NCBI GenBank assembly: GCA_945860265.1 | Contig: CAMAQF010000045.1 | Span: 1-33,501 of the forward strand | From: Emticicia agri | GTDB taxonomy: Bacteria; Bacteroidota; Bacteroidia; Cytophagales; Spirosomataceae | DNA length: 33,501 nt | Direction: 5' to 3' | Part shown: in pieces, positions 15,443 through 24,657 of the stretch | Position numbering within the stretch: the first letter of the stretch is position 1 | Layout: every line of letters starts with the position of its first letter | Notes under the pieces: model-generated | The model's input: only the letters and a program-made list of their open reading frames with translations | The model's database searches: none | What the model was told of the DNA's origin: nothing | Made by a program: the position numbers and the translations under genes

Positions 15443-16342
15443 ATGAAATATTTTCTGCTTTTGTTATTTTTAGTTTTTGGCAAAGTAGTGGCTCAAAATC
15501 CATACTTGCATGTACTGGGTATTGCACAAGATGGTGGATATCCACAGGCAAATTGCCAAAAAGAATGTTGTAAGGCTGTTTTTGAAGGAAAAGCTACACG
15601 TCAGTTTGTTTCATGTATTGCGGTTGTTGACCCAATTTCAAAGCAACAATGGATATTTGATGCTACGCCAGATTTTACTCAACAATTATATTTGCTCAAT
15701 AATCCAACACCTAAAAGCTTGGGTGTTTTTTTGACTCACGCTCATATTGGACATTATACAGGTATTATGTATTTAGGCAGAGAAGCAATGGGAGCAAACC
15801 AAGTGAAGGTTTATGTTATGCCTAAAATGAAAAAATTTATTGAGCAAAATGGTCCATGGAGTCAGTTAGTTGCTTTGCAAAACATTGATTTACAGCCGAT
15901 TAAGGAAGATTCGGCCATTGTTTTAAACGAACGTATCAGCGTGCGGGCATTCAAAGTTCCGCACCGTGATGAATTTTCGGAAACGGTTGGTTATAAAATA
16001 TTTACATCAAATAAGAGTATTATTTTTATTCCAGATATTGATAAGTGGCAAAAGTGGAATCGAAGTCTAGAAGGAATGATAAAATCGGTTGATTATGCTT
16101 TTTTAGATGGTACTTTTTATAAAGATGGAGAAATAAATCGTCCTATGGGCGAAGTGCCACACCCATTTGTAACCGAAACGATGGATTTATTAAAAAATCT
16201 TCCAGCCACTGAAAGAGCTAAAGTGCATTTTATTCACTTTAATCATACAAACCCAATAATGAACCCCAAATCTTTAGAAAATAAAGAAGTTACACAAAAA
16301 GGATTTAAAGTGGCTTTTCAGGGAGAGACGGTGGAGTTGTAA
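15443..16342 (+). CDS. Secreted PqqB-like MBL-fold metallo-hydrolase
   Basis: A 299-residue protein with a signal peptide (MKYFLLLLFLVFGKVVAQ). The segment LHVLGIAQDGGYPQANCQKECC has the PqqB/PhnP-type cysteine cluster (C38, C42, C43). The metal motif reads LTHAHIGHYTG (H99, H101, H104), that is HxHxGH where classical MBL enzymes have HxHxDH. Further ligand candidates are H173 in KVPHRDEF and D197 in IIFIPDID. No other pqq gene is present and the protein is exported, so PQQ synthesis is unlikely; the substrate is unknown. It is followed after 31 bases by the frameshifted beta-rich protein gene and then the subtilase, in the same direction. Confidence 0.85.
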   Translation: MKYFLLLLFLVFGKVVAQNPYLHVLGIAQDGGYPQANCQKECCKAVFEGKATRQFVSCIAVVDPISKQQWIFDATPDFTQQLYLLNNPTPKSLGVFLTHAHIGHYTGIMYLGREAMGANQVKVYVMPKMKKFIEQNGPWSQLVALQNIDLQPIKEDSAIVLNERISVRAFKVPHRDEFSETVGYKIFTSNKSIIFIPDIDKWQKWNRSLEGMIKSVDYAFLDGTFYKDGEINRPMGEVPHPFVTETMDLLKNLPATERAKVHFIHFNHTNPIMNPKSLENKEVTQKGFKVAFQGETVEL

Positions 16343-16373
16343 ATTTATTAAAACATACAACATAATTATAATA

Positions 16374-17080
16374 ATGGACAAAAAACACCGCACAATTCTC
16401 ATAATTATTTCAATCATTGGCTGGGCTGCTATTGGTGGCTTTGGTTGGTATTTTATCAATAGTTTTACTTTTAAAACCAGAAAGGTTGAAGGTATAGCTG
16501 AATACGATACGCTTATACAGCCAACGCATTATAAAACAATTGCTTCGCAGGCCTTCAAAAATATAGTTATTGAAACCGATTTAGGTCCTGTACAAATTTA
16601 TTTTGAACCGAGTGAAAAGCATTCTATCAAATTTCATGAATCATATTTAAAATATGTAGATATGACTTATAGAGGTAATGCTTTGATTATTCATGCAAAG
16701 AAAACTCCCAAATCGACCAAAGAAAAGCCAGTTTTTAAGCAAATTTATATTTATGCTCCTGATATAAAATATCATAGAGGCGAAGCCAGTCAGACTACTT
16801 TTTCGTATTTTAGCATTGAGCAGCTAAAAGTTGATAGTGTAGTAGTTGGGTGCGTTTTTATGGAACTCATATCGAGAATTTAGAGCTTCATGCCGAGCAA
16901 CCAAGCAATTATCGTTTAGAAGATAATTCTTATTTTGGTAATGTAAAGGCTGATATTAACGATAATAGTGCCATGACTTGCTTGAGTTATATTCAGAATG
17001 ACCTCTTTATTAAAACTAAAAATTTTAAGAAAATTGATCTTAGTAATGAAAATGTGAAAAAACTAATTATTAAGAAGTAG
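16374..17080 (+). pseudogene. Frameshifted membrane-anchored beta-rich protein
   Basis: Two overlapping frames make one protein. Frame 1 (16374-16883) has an N-terminal membrane anchor (TILIIISIIGWAAIGGFGWYF) and beta-rich sequence up to QLKVDSVVVGCVF, then drifts to ELISRI and stops. Frame 2 (open from 16850) continues naturally with YGTHIENLELHAEQPSNYRLEDNS and ends at 17080. The shift sits in a run of five T at 16855-16859; one more T would restore a protein of about 235 residues. This is the length of the intact beta-rich protein at 6585-7283 (232), which shares its layout. It may be a true pseudogene, a phase-variable tract or a sequencing error in a homopolymer. The context is not a canonical -1 slippery heptamer in the zero frame. 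Confidence 0.82.
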
Positions 17081-17101
17081 CATGAATAACTATTTGAAGC
17101 C

Positions 17102-18748
17102 ATGAAGTTAGGATTTTTATTGATAGTATATTTTATTTTTGGGTGTATTTTTGAGGCTTTCGCCCAAACAAAATATAAATACTTGGTCTTGCTGAAAGAC
17201 AAAGAAGGTTCGCCATATTCGGTAAATTCTCCATTAGTTTATCTTTCTCAAAAAGCCATTGACCGACGATTTAAGCAAGCAATTACAATAAAAACCTCTG
17301 ATTTGCCGCCTAACCCTACTTATATTTCGAGCATTCAACAAACTGGTGTGACTGTTATTTATAAGTCTCGATGGATGAATGCGGTTTTAGTTGAAGCCAC
17401 CGAATCGCAGAAAAATACTATTCTTGCCTTGCCATCGGTCAAAGGAATCGAGTTTAATCGGCCTCTTAAACAGGCTCGTCAAACATCAGCTAAAGATAAA
17501 TTTTCAGTAGAAAAAACTGAAAGCTTGAATTATGGATATGCTGCTGCCCAAATACAATTACTGGGAGCTGACATGATGCACAACCAAGGTTTTCATGGTG
17601 AAGGAATGTTGGTGGCTTTGCTCGATGATGGCTTTCTGAATGTCAATACGAGTGCTTGTTTGCAGCATCTTATTCAGCAAAATAAAATCGTAAAAGTCTA
17701 TGATTTTGTGGATAATGATAATACTGTTTATTCACAAGGTGGACACGGCACTGCTGTATTGAGTACAATGGCTGGTTATATTGATAATCAAATGATTAGC
17801 CCTGCATTTGGTGCATCCGTTGCTTTGTTTCGTACAGAAGATATTTTCTCAGAAACACCTTTAGAGGAGGCAAATTGGCTTTTTGCAGCTGAAATGGCAG
17901 ATAGTTTGGGAGTAGATATTATTAGTTCGTCGTTGGGTTATAGTACATTTGATAACTCGGCCTATAACTATACGCCAGCTATGATGAATGGCAAAACCGC
18001 CCTCAGCACACGAGCAGCAGATTTAGCAAGCGAACGAGGAATTGTGGTTGTTGTTTCGGCAGGAAATTCGGGAAATGACCCATCTTGGCAAATAATCACG
18101 GCTCCATCCGATGCTGATTCGGTGTTGGCAATTGGAGCAGTTACACGAACAGGTAATTATGCCTCATTTAGTTCGAGAGGAAATTCGGCTGATGGGCGAA
18201 CGAAACCCGATGTAGTTGCGGTGGGTAGTGGTACTGCTATTTGTAATACTTCTGGATTTGCCGCAACGAGTGACGGAACTTCGTTTTCGGCTCCTTTGGT
18301 AGCTGGTTTAGTGGCTGGTTTTTGGCAAGCAAATCCGCATCTAACTGCTCAAGAAGTGACTCGTTGTATCCGTAAATCAGGGCATCAATTTGCTTCTCCA
18401 ACTATTCAGTTAGGTTATGGCTACGCCAATTTTTCGAGAGCAAATACAATTGCACAGAATGAATTTTCAATCTCGGCCATTGAGCCAAACACTGATTTAA
18501 TTTCGATTAAAATTTCCCCATCCAACAAAGTTGATGTTGAACTAAAATTTAGTAACTCCCTCATTAATAGTGTCTTACGAATAAGTTTTATACAGCAAAA
18601 TACAAAGCAAATTGTTTTTCAAGATACTTTTGTTTTGGCTGAAAATCAGACAACCAAAACTATTTCGCTTAATACACTTACGCCTGATATTCTGCTCCGA
18701 ATCGAAGATTTAACCCAGAAAAAGACTTTGAAAATAATGCGATGGTAA
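17102..18748 (+). CDS. Secreted subtilisin-like (S8) serine peptidase
   Basis: A 548-residue protein. A signal peptide (LLIVYFIFGCIFEAFA) is followed by a propeptide-like inhibitor region (KYKYLVLLKDKEG...VLVEATESQ, residues 25-120). The catalytic domain has the triad D175 (VALLDDGF), H215 (GGHGTAVLSTMAG) and S394 (DGTSFSAPLVAG), with the oxyanion N322 in SAGNSG. A C-terminal beta domain of about 90 residues follows; it resembles a short type-9-secretion-like or adhesive tail, but no CTD motif was recognised. The gene lies 21 bases after the frameshifted gene and may share its transcript. It ends convergently with the NmrA gene, with one base between the stop codons. Confidence 0.95.
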   Translation: MKLGFLLIVYFIFGCIFEAFAQTKYKYLVLLKDKEGSPYSVNSPLVYLSQKAIDRRFKQAITIKTSDLPPNPTYISSIQQTGVTVIYKSRWMNAVLVEATESQKNTILALPSVKGIEFNRPLKQARQTSAKDKFSVEKTESLNYGYAAAQIQLLGADMMHNQGFHGEGMLVALLDDGFLNVNTSACLQHLIQQNKIVKVYDFVDNDNTVYSQGGHGTAVLSTMAGYIDNQMISPAFGASVALFRTEDIFSETPLEEANWLFAAEMADSLGVDIISSSLGYSTFDNSAYNYTPAMMNGKTALSTRAADLASERGIVVVVSAGNSGNDPSWQIITAPSDADSVLAIGAVTRTGNYASFSSRGNSADGRTKPDVVAVGSGTAICNTSGFAATSDGTSFSAPLVAGLVAGFWQANPHLTAQEVTRCIRKSGHQFASPTIQLGYGYANFSRANTIAQNEFSISAIEPNTDLISIKISPSNKVDVELKFSNSLINSVLRISFIQQNTKQIVFQDTFVLAENQTTKTISLNTLTPDILLRIEDLTQKKTLKIMRW

Positions 18749-18749
18749 A

Positions 18750-19616
18750 CTACAAACTTTCAGCAAAATCTTTGAGCATAATTTGTGGTTTTCCCAGTAA
18801 TTCCCAAGTTGGTTGAGCCTCAAACTTTTCTGGATATTTATTGAGAGCCTTTACGATATGAAAGCCATAGTTGAACTTTTGAATGAAAACTCCCATCAGT
18901 TTCATTACAAACATCGGGGCCCACATCGTGCGAAGCTTCTCTTTTTTATAATACTGAATGAATGTTTTGGCGGCGGCTTCTTGCGTAAAAGCCTCCAAAC
19001 CTTGAATTACAAAATCTCGACTTTCAGAATCCTGCAACACCTCAAACGATTTGGCTACCTGTTGGGCATAATCTTTGGCTGCCACATAATACATCGGATA
19101 TTCCGATTTTCCGCCCAAAGCAATCATACTACCTTGTTTCGACTGGTAAAAAATACTTTCCATGAAAGTAGAAGGATAAAAAATCGTATTAGTAATGCCC
19201 GAATTTTTGATTTTTTGCACCGCTTCTTGTTTGATTCTAAACACCCACCAATCAAAATTATTCATGCCTTGATACAAATGTACTAACGAAGCAAGATAAG
19301 CTATTCGCTTGATTTTCAGACTTTTCGCTACTTCAATCACTAAATCAAGACCTTCACTTTCGGCATGAAATTCGTTTTCTTTTTCGGTTTGTTTCACTGA
19401 CAAACTCAAAAAAACTGCATCTTGGTTGTGCATGGCTTTTTCAACATCAACTTTATTGCGTAAGTCCCCTTTGATGATGCTTACTTTCGGGAAAAGTTTT
19501 TCGGCTAATTTTTTATCACGAACCAAAATTTTGACATCAAAACCTGCAGCAATTAATGCCTCTGTAACAGGTTTTCCGAGTAAACCAGTTGAACCAATAA
19601 CAAGTATTTTTTTCAT
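18750..19616 (-). CDS. NmrA/SDR-like NAD(P)-binding protein
   Basis: A 288-residue atypical SDR. The N-terminus MKKILVIGSTGLLGKPV has the GxxGxxG dinucleotide-binding motif at residues 8-14. It is followed by VKILVRD, KGDLRN and DAVFLSLSV, the usual order of the Rossmann fold in the NmrA group. The YxxxK catalytic pair is not evident, suggesting a redox sensor or an isoflavone-reductase-like enzyme. The C-terminal part (YYVAAKDYAQQVAKSFEV) is typical of this group. The gene is convergent with the subtilase and divergent from the lipoprotein hydrolase. Confidence 0.88.
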   Translation of the reverse strand: MKKILVIGSTGLLGKPVTEALIAAGFDVKILVRDKKLAEKLFPKVSIIKGDLRNKVDVEKAMHNQDAVFLSLSVKQTEKENEFHAESEGLDLVIEVAKSLKIKRIAYLASLVHLYQGMNNFDWWVFRIKQEAVQKIKNSGITNTIFYPSTFMESIFYQSKQGSMIALGGKSEYPMYYVAAKDYAQQVAKSFEVLQDSESRDFVIQGLEAFTQEAAAKTFIQYYKKEKLRTMWAPMFVMKLMGVFIQKFNYGFHIVKALNKYPEKFEAQPTWELLGKPQIMLKDFAESL

Positions 19617-19735
19617 GATTTATTCATCAAAATAATTTTAAAACAAATTACCTTCCCAAAGTTCGGATTCACAATTTTTAAGACACAAAATTTAAAACTT
19701 TCAACCCTTACCATCAAAAAAGTATCTTTTATGAA

Positions 19736-19743
19736 TATATTTG
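19736..19743 (+). promoter_or_regulatory. -7 box TATATTTG before the lipoprotein hydrolase
   Basis: TATATTTG matches TAnnTTTG exactly. The transcript would begin around 19750, after the upstream TTG start candidate (19741) and before the ATG at 19768. This supports the later start. No clear TTTG is seen at -33. Confidence 0.5.
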
Positions 19744-19767
19744 TATAAATCTAATCAAACTGACCTT

Positions 19768-20781
19768 ATGAAAAATGTTTTATTGTTTTTGGCGACTGTT
19801 GTCCTCTTTACGGGTTGTGATAAAAAAATATCTACAGAAAATACTAAATCTGCGTCATTGGTTTCGGACGAAATCCAAACGGGTGGTGTAAAGATGGTAG
19901 AAATAGAAACTTTAGCAGGAAAATTTAAAGTTTGGACGAAAAAATTTGGTAATAATCCACGAATCAAAATCTTACTCCTACACGGAGGCCCAGCCATGAC
20001 CCACGAATACATGGAGTGCTTCGAGAGTTTTTTTCCAAAAGAGGGCTTTGAAATGTACGAATATGACCAACTCGGTTCATATTACTCTGATCAACCCAAA
20101 AATGACTCACTTTGGACAACCCCACGTTTTGTTGAGGAAGTCGAGCAGGTTCGCAAGGCTTTGGGCTTAGATAAAAATAATTTTTATCTACTCGGAAACT
20201 CTTGGGGTGGTATCTTGGCAATGGAATACGCCTTAAAATACCAAGAAAACTTGAAAGGCTTAATAATCAGTAACATGATGCCGAGTATTCCTGATTATGC
20301 CAAATATAATGAAGTGCTTCGAAGCCAAATGCGTAAATCATTGGTCGATTCACTCAATGCTTTTGAAGCCGCTGGCGATTTCAAAAATCCAGTTTATGTC
20401 GATTTGGTTATTCGCGAATACTATAATCAGCACATTTGCCGCTTACCCGAATGGCCTGAGCCTGTAAATCGTACTTTTAAGCATGTAAACGAGCATATTT
20501 ATGTACTCATGCAAGGCCCAAGTGAGTTTAAAGTAGGTGGACGTTTATTGACTTGGGACAGAAAAGCAAGTTTACCCAATATAAAAGTGCCAACGTTGGC
20601 AATCGGTGCAAAATATGATACAATGGACCCAAAGGCAATGGAATACATTAGTAAATCAGTAAAAAAAGGGCGTTATTTGTATTGTCCCGATGGTAGCCAT
20701 CTGTCTTTTTGGGACGACCAAAAAACATATTTTCCAAACCTTATTCAGTTTATAAAAGATGTTGATGAAAATAAGTTTTAG
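19768..20781 (+). CDS. Lipoprotein alpha/beta hydrolase, proline iminopeptidase-like
   Basis: Starting at the ATG at 19768 (337 residues) gives a lipoprotein signal peptide MKNVLLFLATVVLFTGCDKK with a lipobox LFTGC. The alpha/beta-hydrolase core has the oxyanion-type loop LLLHGGPAMTHEYME, YDQLGSYYSDQP (the usual proline-iminopeptidase DQxGxG motif slightly altered), the nucleophile elbow GNSWGG and the late histidine in PDGSHLSFWDD. S33 family members cleave N-terminal prolines from peptides or hydrolyse small esters and amides. The protein would be anchored in the inner or outer membrane facing the periplasm. The substrate is not known. Confidence 0.88.
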   Translation: MKNVLLFLATVVLFTGCDKKISTENTKSASLVSDEIQTGGVKMVEIETLAGKFKVWTKKFGNNPRIKILLLHGGPAMTHEYMECFESFFPKEGFEMYEYDQLGSYYSDQPKNDSLWTTPRFVEEVEQVRKALGLDKNNFYLLGNSWGGILAMEYALKYQENLKGLIISNMMPSIPDYAKYNEVLRSQMRKSLVDSLNAFEAAGDFKNPVYVDLVIREYYNQHICRLPEWPEPVNRTFKHVNEHIYVLMQGPSEFKVGGRLLTWDRKASLPNIKVPTLAIGAKYDTMDPKAMEYISKSVKKGRYLYCPDGSHLSFWDDQKTYFPNLIQFIKDVDENKF

Positions 20782-20912
20782 GATTGTTGGGCAGGCGGGT
20801 CGGCGTTCCGATTTTCATTCTGTCGTTTGCGAGTAAATGAAATTTGATTAATTTTAACATAACATTAAAGCGAACAGGATGCGGTCGCCGTCCGATTTAT
20901 ATCAAAAATAAA

Positions 20913-22682
20913 ATGCCACAACAGCCCCTCACTCGAGTTTTTGATTTATTAGACCAATCGCTGGCAAAATACAATAAATCTGATGTTTTCGCTTCCAAAA
21001 TCAATGGCGAATGGCAATGCATTTCGGCAAAAGATTTTATTGATTCTGTTACTCAATTGAGTTTGGGTTTTTTAAAAATTGGTGTCGAAAAAGGTGATAA
21101 AATTGCGGTTATTTCCGAAAGTCGTCCCGAATGGAATATCGTTGATTTTGCAGTTCAGCAAGTCGGTGCAATTGGCGTGCCGCTTTATCCCAATATAACG
21201 GTTGAAGATTATAAGTATATCTTCAATGATGCCAGTATAAAATTGGTTTTTGTTGGTGATGATGACTTATTACGAAAAGCACAAGATGCGGCCAAAGATG
21301 CCCAGAGCGTACAAGAAATTTATTCTTTCGATAAAATTGTAGGTAATAATCACTGGAAAGAAATTTTAGAAAAGGCTGACAATCAGGACATTGAGAAATT
21401 AGAGAATATCAAATCAAACATTAAAACCGAAGATTTACTGACAATTATTTATACTTCAGGTACAACCGGAAATCCAAAAGGTGTGATGCTTTCGCACCGA
21501 AATCTGATTAGTAATTTTGTTTCTTGTAGAGATAATTTTCCAATTGATGAAACCTGCAGAGCATTAAGTTTTTTACCACTCAATCATGTTTACGAACGCA
21601 TGGTTTTGTATGTCTACTTGAGCAAAGGTTTATCAATTTATTACGCTCAAAATATGGCAACAATAGCTGAAGATTTGCGAGATGTTCAACCTCATATTTT
21701 TACGACCGTACCACGTTTACTCGAAAAAGTTTATAACAAAATTGTGGCAAAAGGCTACGAACTGAGCGGCATAAAACGAAGAATTTTCTTTTGGGCTTTA
21801 GATTTGGGCTTGAAATATGACCCGAATCAAGAATTTAGTGCTTGGTATAATTTCCAGTTAAAATGGGCAAAAAAACTTGTTTTTAGTAAATGGCAAGAAG
21901 CTTTGGGCGGAAATATTCGAATGATTTGTTCGGGAGCAGCCTCTTTGCAGCCGCGTTTAGCGAGAGTTTTCTGGGCGGCAGGTATTCCAGTTTCGGAAGG
22001 CTACGGAATGACCGAAACCTCACCAGTAATTGCTACCAATCGCATTATGCCACTGGATTTACGAATTGGTACAGTAGGTTCGATTATTGATGGAATAAAT
22101 GTAAAAATTGCCGAAGATGGAGAGATTTTGGTAAAAGGGCCAAACGTAATGTTGGGCTACTACAACAAACCCGAACTCACAAAAGAGGTAATTGACCATG
22201 AAGGTTGGCTACATACTGGCGATATTGGCAAATTTGAAGAAGGAAGGTATTTGAAGATTACCGACCGTAAAAAAGAAATATTCAAGACTTCGGGTGGGAA
22301 ATATGTTGCACCACAAGTGCTTGAAAACAAGATGAAAGAGTCGGTTTATATCGAGCAAATGGTGGTTGTTGGCGAAATTCAGAAATTCCCTGCGGCATTG
22401 ATTATTCCTGAGTTTATGGTGATTCGAGAATGGTGCAAATCGCAAGGAATTGAATATACTTCTGATGCTGAAATGATTAAAAATCAGCAAATTTTAAAGT
22501 TGATTTTCAGCGAAATTACTCGTTTCAACAAAGAATTTGCTGCTTATGAACAAGTAAAGAAATTTACGCTTTTGGCAACCCCATGGACGGTCGAAGGTGG
22601 TGAAATAACCCCAACTCTAAAACCCAAACGTAAGTATATTACTGCCAAATACAAAGCCGTAATTGATGGAATGTATGAGTAG
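20913..22682 (+). CDS. Long-chain acyl-CoA synthetase (AMP-forming)
   Basis: The ATG at 20913 gives a 589-residue protein starting MPQQPLTRVFDLLDQS. An in-frame start at 20844 would add 23 basic residues that do not look like this family. The ANL motifs are present: A3 IIYTSGTTGNPKGVMLSH, A5 GYGMTETSP, A7/A8 LHTGDIG and ITDRKKEIFKTSGGKYVAP, and a conserved C-terminal lysine in TPTLKPKRK. The enzyme activates fatty acids with ATP and CoA for beta-oxidation or lipid synthesis. It resembles the FadD15-type group common in Bacteroidota. It appears to be a single-gene unit; a repeat-rich spacer follows. Confidence 0.94.
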   Translation: MPQQPLTRVFDLLDQSLAKYNKSDVFASKINGEWQCISAKDFIDSVTQLSLGFLKIGVEKGDKIAVISESRPEWNIVDFAVQQVGAIGVPLYPNITVEDYKYIFNDASIKLVFVGDDDLLRKAQDAAKDAQSVQEIYSFDKIVGNNHWKEILEKADNQDIEKLENIKSNIKTEDLLTIIYTSGTTGNPKGVMLSHRNLISNFVSCRDNFPIDETCRALSFLPLNHVYERMVLYVYLSKGLSIYYAQNMATIAEDLRDVQPHIFTTVPRLLEKVYNKIVAKGYELSGIKRRIFFWALDLGLKYDPNQEFSAWYNFQLKWAKKLVFSKWQEALGGNIRMICSGAASLQPRLARVFWAAGIPVSEGYGMTETSPVIATNRIMPLDLRIGTVGSIIDGINVKIAEDGEILVKGPNVMLGYYNKPELTKEVIDHEGWLHTGDIGKFEEGRYLKITDRKKEIFKTSGGKYVAPQVLENKMKESVYIEQMVVVGEIQKFPAALIIPEFMVIREWCKSQGIEYTSDAEMIKNQQILKLIFSEITRFNKEFAAYEQVKKFTLLATPWTVEGGEITPTLKPKRKYITAKYKAVIDGMYE

Positions 22683-22693
22683 ATTTTAATGTA

Positions 22694-22800
22694 GAATTAA
22701 GAATGTAGAATTAAGAATGAGTTCGTATTTATCTGTAATTCGTTGATTATTAATGTAATATACCATCTATTTTTAATTTTTAATTTTTAATTCTTAATTC
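22694..22800. repeat. AT-rich inverted and tandem repeats before bshC
   Basis: Two copies of GAATTAAGAAT (22694-22704, 22708-22718) are reverse complementary to ATTCTTAATTC (22790-22800). The right side is also a 7-base tandem run of AATTTTT from about 22772. The same GAATTAAGAAT words occur in the rplK-rplA spacer. These AT-rich words are dispersed in intergenic regions of many Bacteroidota. Confidence 0.7.
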
Positions 22801-22859
22801 CCTTGAAACCCACACGCATTTTTTAGTGTTCTCTTTAGAGCAAAGATAAAAAACACAAT

Positions 22860-24404
22860 ATGCCCTCTCAACAAATTGCTTTAAATTCGGTCGGAGCATT
22901 TCCGAAACTGTTTTTAGATTATATCTCAAAAAAAGAAAAACTAGAAAAGTTCTACAATCAATATCCTGATATTAAAGGATTTAGTAAAGTAATTGAATCT
23001 AGAAAGTTTTCGGATGAAAAACGTAAAACACTAGTATCGGTACTCGAAAAACAATACCAATCTTTAGAAGATAAACCAAATCTTGATACGCTTTTAGATC
23101 CGAATACCTTCACCGTTACGACTGGGCATCAACTCAATATATTTACTGGTCCGCTTTATGTTATTTTTAAAATCGTTACGATTATTAATTTAGCAAAAAA
23201 ATTAAAAGCCGAATTTCCTGCATTTAATTTTGTGCCAGTTTACTGGATGGCGAGCGAAGACCACGATTTTGCCGAAATTGCTTCATTTAATCTTTTTGGA
23301 AAAACTCATCAATGGGAAACTGAGCAAAAAGGAGCAGTTGGACGCATGAATCCTGCCGAATTACAAACAATTATTGATGAACTTTCTGAAAAACCATCAA
23401 TATTTGAAGAGGCTTATTTGAAAAATACAACACTCTCCAATGCCACGCGACAATATATGTATCAACTTTTTGGTAGCGAAGGTTTAATTTCTATAGATGC
23501 CGATGATGCTGCCCTAAAAGGTGCTTTTAGCGACATTATCAAAGATGATTTGTTGAATAACTCTGCAAACGAAATTGTTACAAAAACCTCTAATGAGCTT
23601 AATGAAATGGGTTATCATACCCAAATCACACCTCGTGAAATTAATTTCTTTTATTTGCAAGATGGGCTTCGAGAACGAATAATTAAGGAAGATAATGTTT
23701 ATAAAGTTCTGAATTCTGAGTTGTCTTTTTCTGAATCAGAAATTCTGCAAATACTTGATAATCAGCCACAAAATTTCAGTCCAAATGTCGTTTTACGGCC
23801 ACTTTATCAAGAAACAATCTTGCCAAATTTGGCATATATTGGTGGGCCTTCCGAAGTGCCTTATTGGCTACAACTGAAAGGTATTTTCGACCATTATGGC
23901 GAGCAATTTCCTTTATTGATGCCTAGAAACTTTGCTTTGTTAATCAATCAAGCAAGTCAAAAACGACTTGATAAGCTCGGAATTACGGTCGAAGAACTTT
24001 TTGCAGACGAAGTAAGCCTTCGTAGAAGTTATGTAGAGCGAAACTCTGAAAATTCGTTGAGTTTGGCTTTTGAAATTGATGATGTAAGTGAAGTTTTTGA
24101 ACGCATCTTAAAGAAATCGCTGGCAATTGATCAAACAATGAAAGGTGCAGTTGAGGCCGAAAAATCAAAAATCATAAGTTCACTCGAAAATCTCGAAAAA
24201 CGTATTAAAAAAGCCGAAGAACGCAACCAAGAAACATCGGTAACGCAACTTTTGGCATTGAAACAAAAACTCTTCCCCGATGGTGGATTACAGGAGCGTA
24301 AAGAAAATTTCTTGAATTTTTACATCAACGATAAAGATTTCATAAAAAAACTCACCGAAGCCTTCGACCCGATTGATTATAGTTTTAATATTATTGAAAT
24401 TTAA
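22860..24404 (+). CDS. bshC: Putative cysteine ligase BshC (bacillithiol synthesis)
   Basis: A 514-residue protein with the BshC hallmarks: VTTGHQLNIFTGPLYVIFKI (residues 90-109), VPVYWMASEDHDFAEI and YIGGPSEVPYWLQLKGIFDHY. A coiled-coil segment lies at about 410-470 (EAEKSKIISSLENLEKRIKKAEERNQ), as in the Bacillus enzyme. BshC adds cysteine to glucosaminyl malate to complete bacillithiol, the low-molecular-weight thiol of Firmicutes and many Bacteroidota. The other bsh genes are not in the window. It starts on an ATG 59 bases after the repeat region and is followed by a MITE-like element. Confidence 0.95.
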   Translation: MPSQQIALNSVGAFPKLFLDYISKKEKLEKFYNQYPDIKGFSKVIESRKFSDEKRKTLVSVLEKQYQSLEDKPNLDTLLDPNTFTVTTGHQLNIFTGPLYVIFKIVTIINLAKKLKAEFPAFNFVPVYWMASEDHDFAEIASFNLFGKTHQWETEQKGAVGRMNPAELQTIIDELSEKPSIFEEAYLKNTTLSNATRQYMYQLFGSEGLISIDADDAALKGAFSDIIKDDLLNNSANEIVTKTSNELNEMGYHTQITPREINFFYLQDGLRERIIKEDNVYKVLNSELSFSESEILQILDNQPQNFSPNVVLRPLYQETILPNLAYIGGPSEVPYWLQLKGIFDHYGEQFPLLMPRNFALLINQASQKRLDKLGITVEELFADEVSLRRSYVERNSENSLSLAFEIDDVSEVFERILKKSLAIDQTMKGAVEAEKSKIISSLENLEKRIKKAEERNQETSVTQLLALKQKLFPDGGLQERKENFLNFYINDKDFIKKLTEAFDPIDYSFNIIEI

Positions 24405-24426
24405 ACTACTCACGTCTTGAAATACT

Positions 24427-24592
24427 AAATTTCCCTCCTTTTTTCAAGAAGGAGTGTCCTGACGTAGTCGGACGGGGTGGGTTTTTACGTAACTTTTGGT
24501 TTTGAAAGAACTTTTACACCATTTAACCACCCCGTCAAAATTCGACTTCGTCAGAATTTTGCCACCCCTCCTTTTCTAAGGAGGGGAAATTT
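24427..24592. mobile_element. 166-bp MITE-like inverted-repeat element
   Basis: The ends match as inverted repeats: AAATTTCCCTCCTT at the left (24427-24440) and AAGGAGGGGAAATTT at the right (24578-24592). ACGGGGTGG (24472-24480) faces CCACCCCGT near 24522-24530. Each half also folds on itself (AAGAAGGAG with CTCCTTTT; TGACGTAGTCGG; AATTCGACTTCGTCAGAATT). There is no coding sequence. Such 'CCCTCCTT...GGGGTGG' elements are widespread in intergenic regions of Bacteroidota and are probably non-autonomous or palindromic repeats. It lies between bshC and tetR. Confidence 0.75.
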
Positions 24593-24657
24593 TAAAAAGT
24601 GAGTAATTTAGATTTGAAAGAAATGTGCCACACTTTTTTGTATAAAATTAAAAAACG

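Noticed and set aside
15443-16342. True PqqB of PQQ biosynthesis
   Set aside because: The protein has a signal peptide and no pqqA/C/D/E gene is in the window; only PqqB-like is justified.
16850-16865. Programmed -1 frameshift
   Set aside because: The zero-frame codons GTT TTT ATG do not give a canonical X XXY YYZ slippery site, so a T-tract indel is the simpler explanation.
18813-19286. 157-residue plus-strand open frame
   Set aside because: It is the complement of the NmrA-like gene, which has a clear dinucleotide-binding motif.
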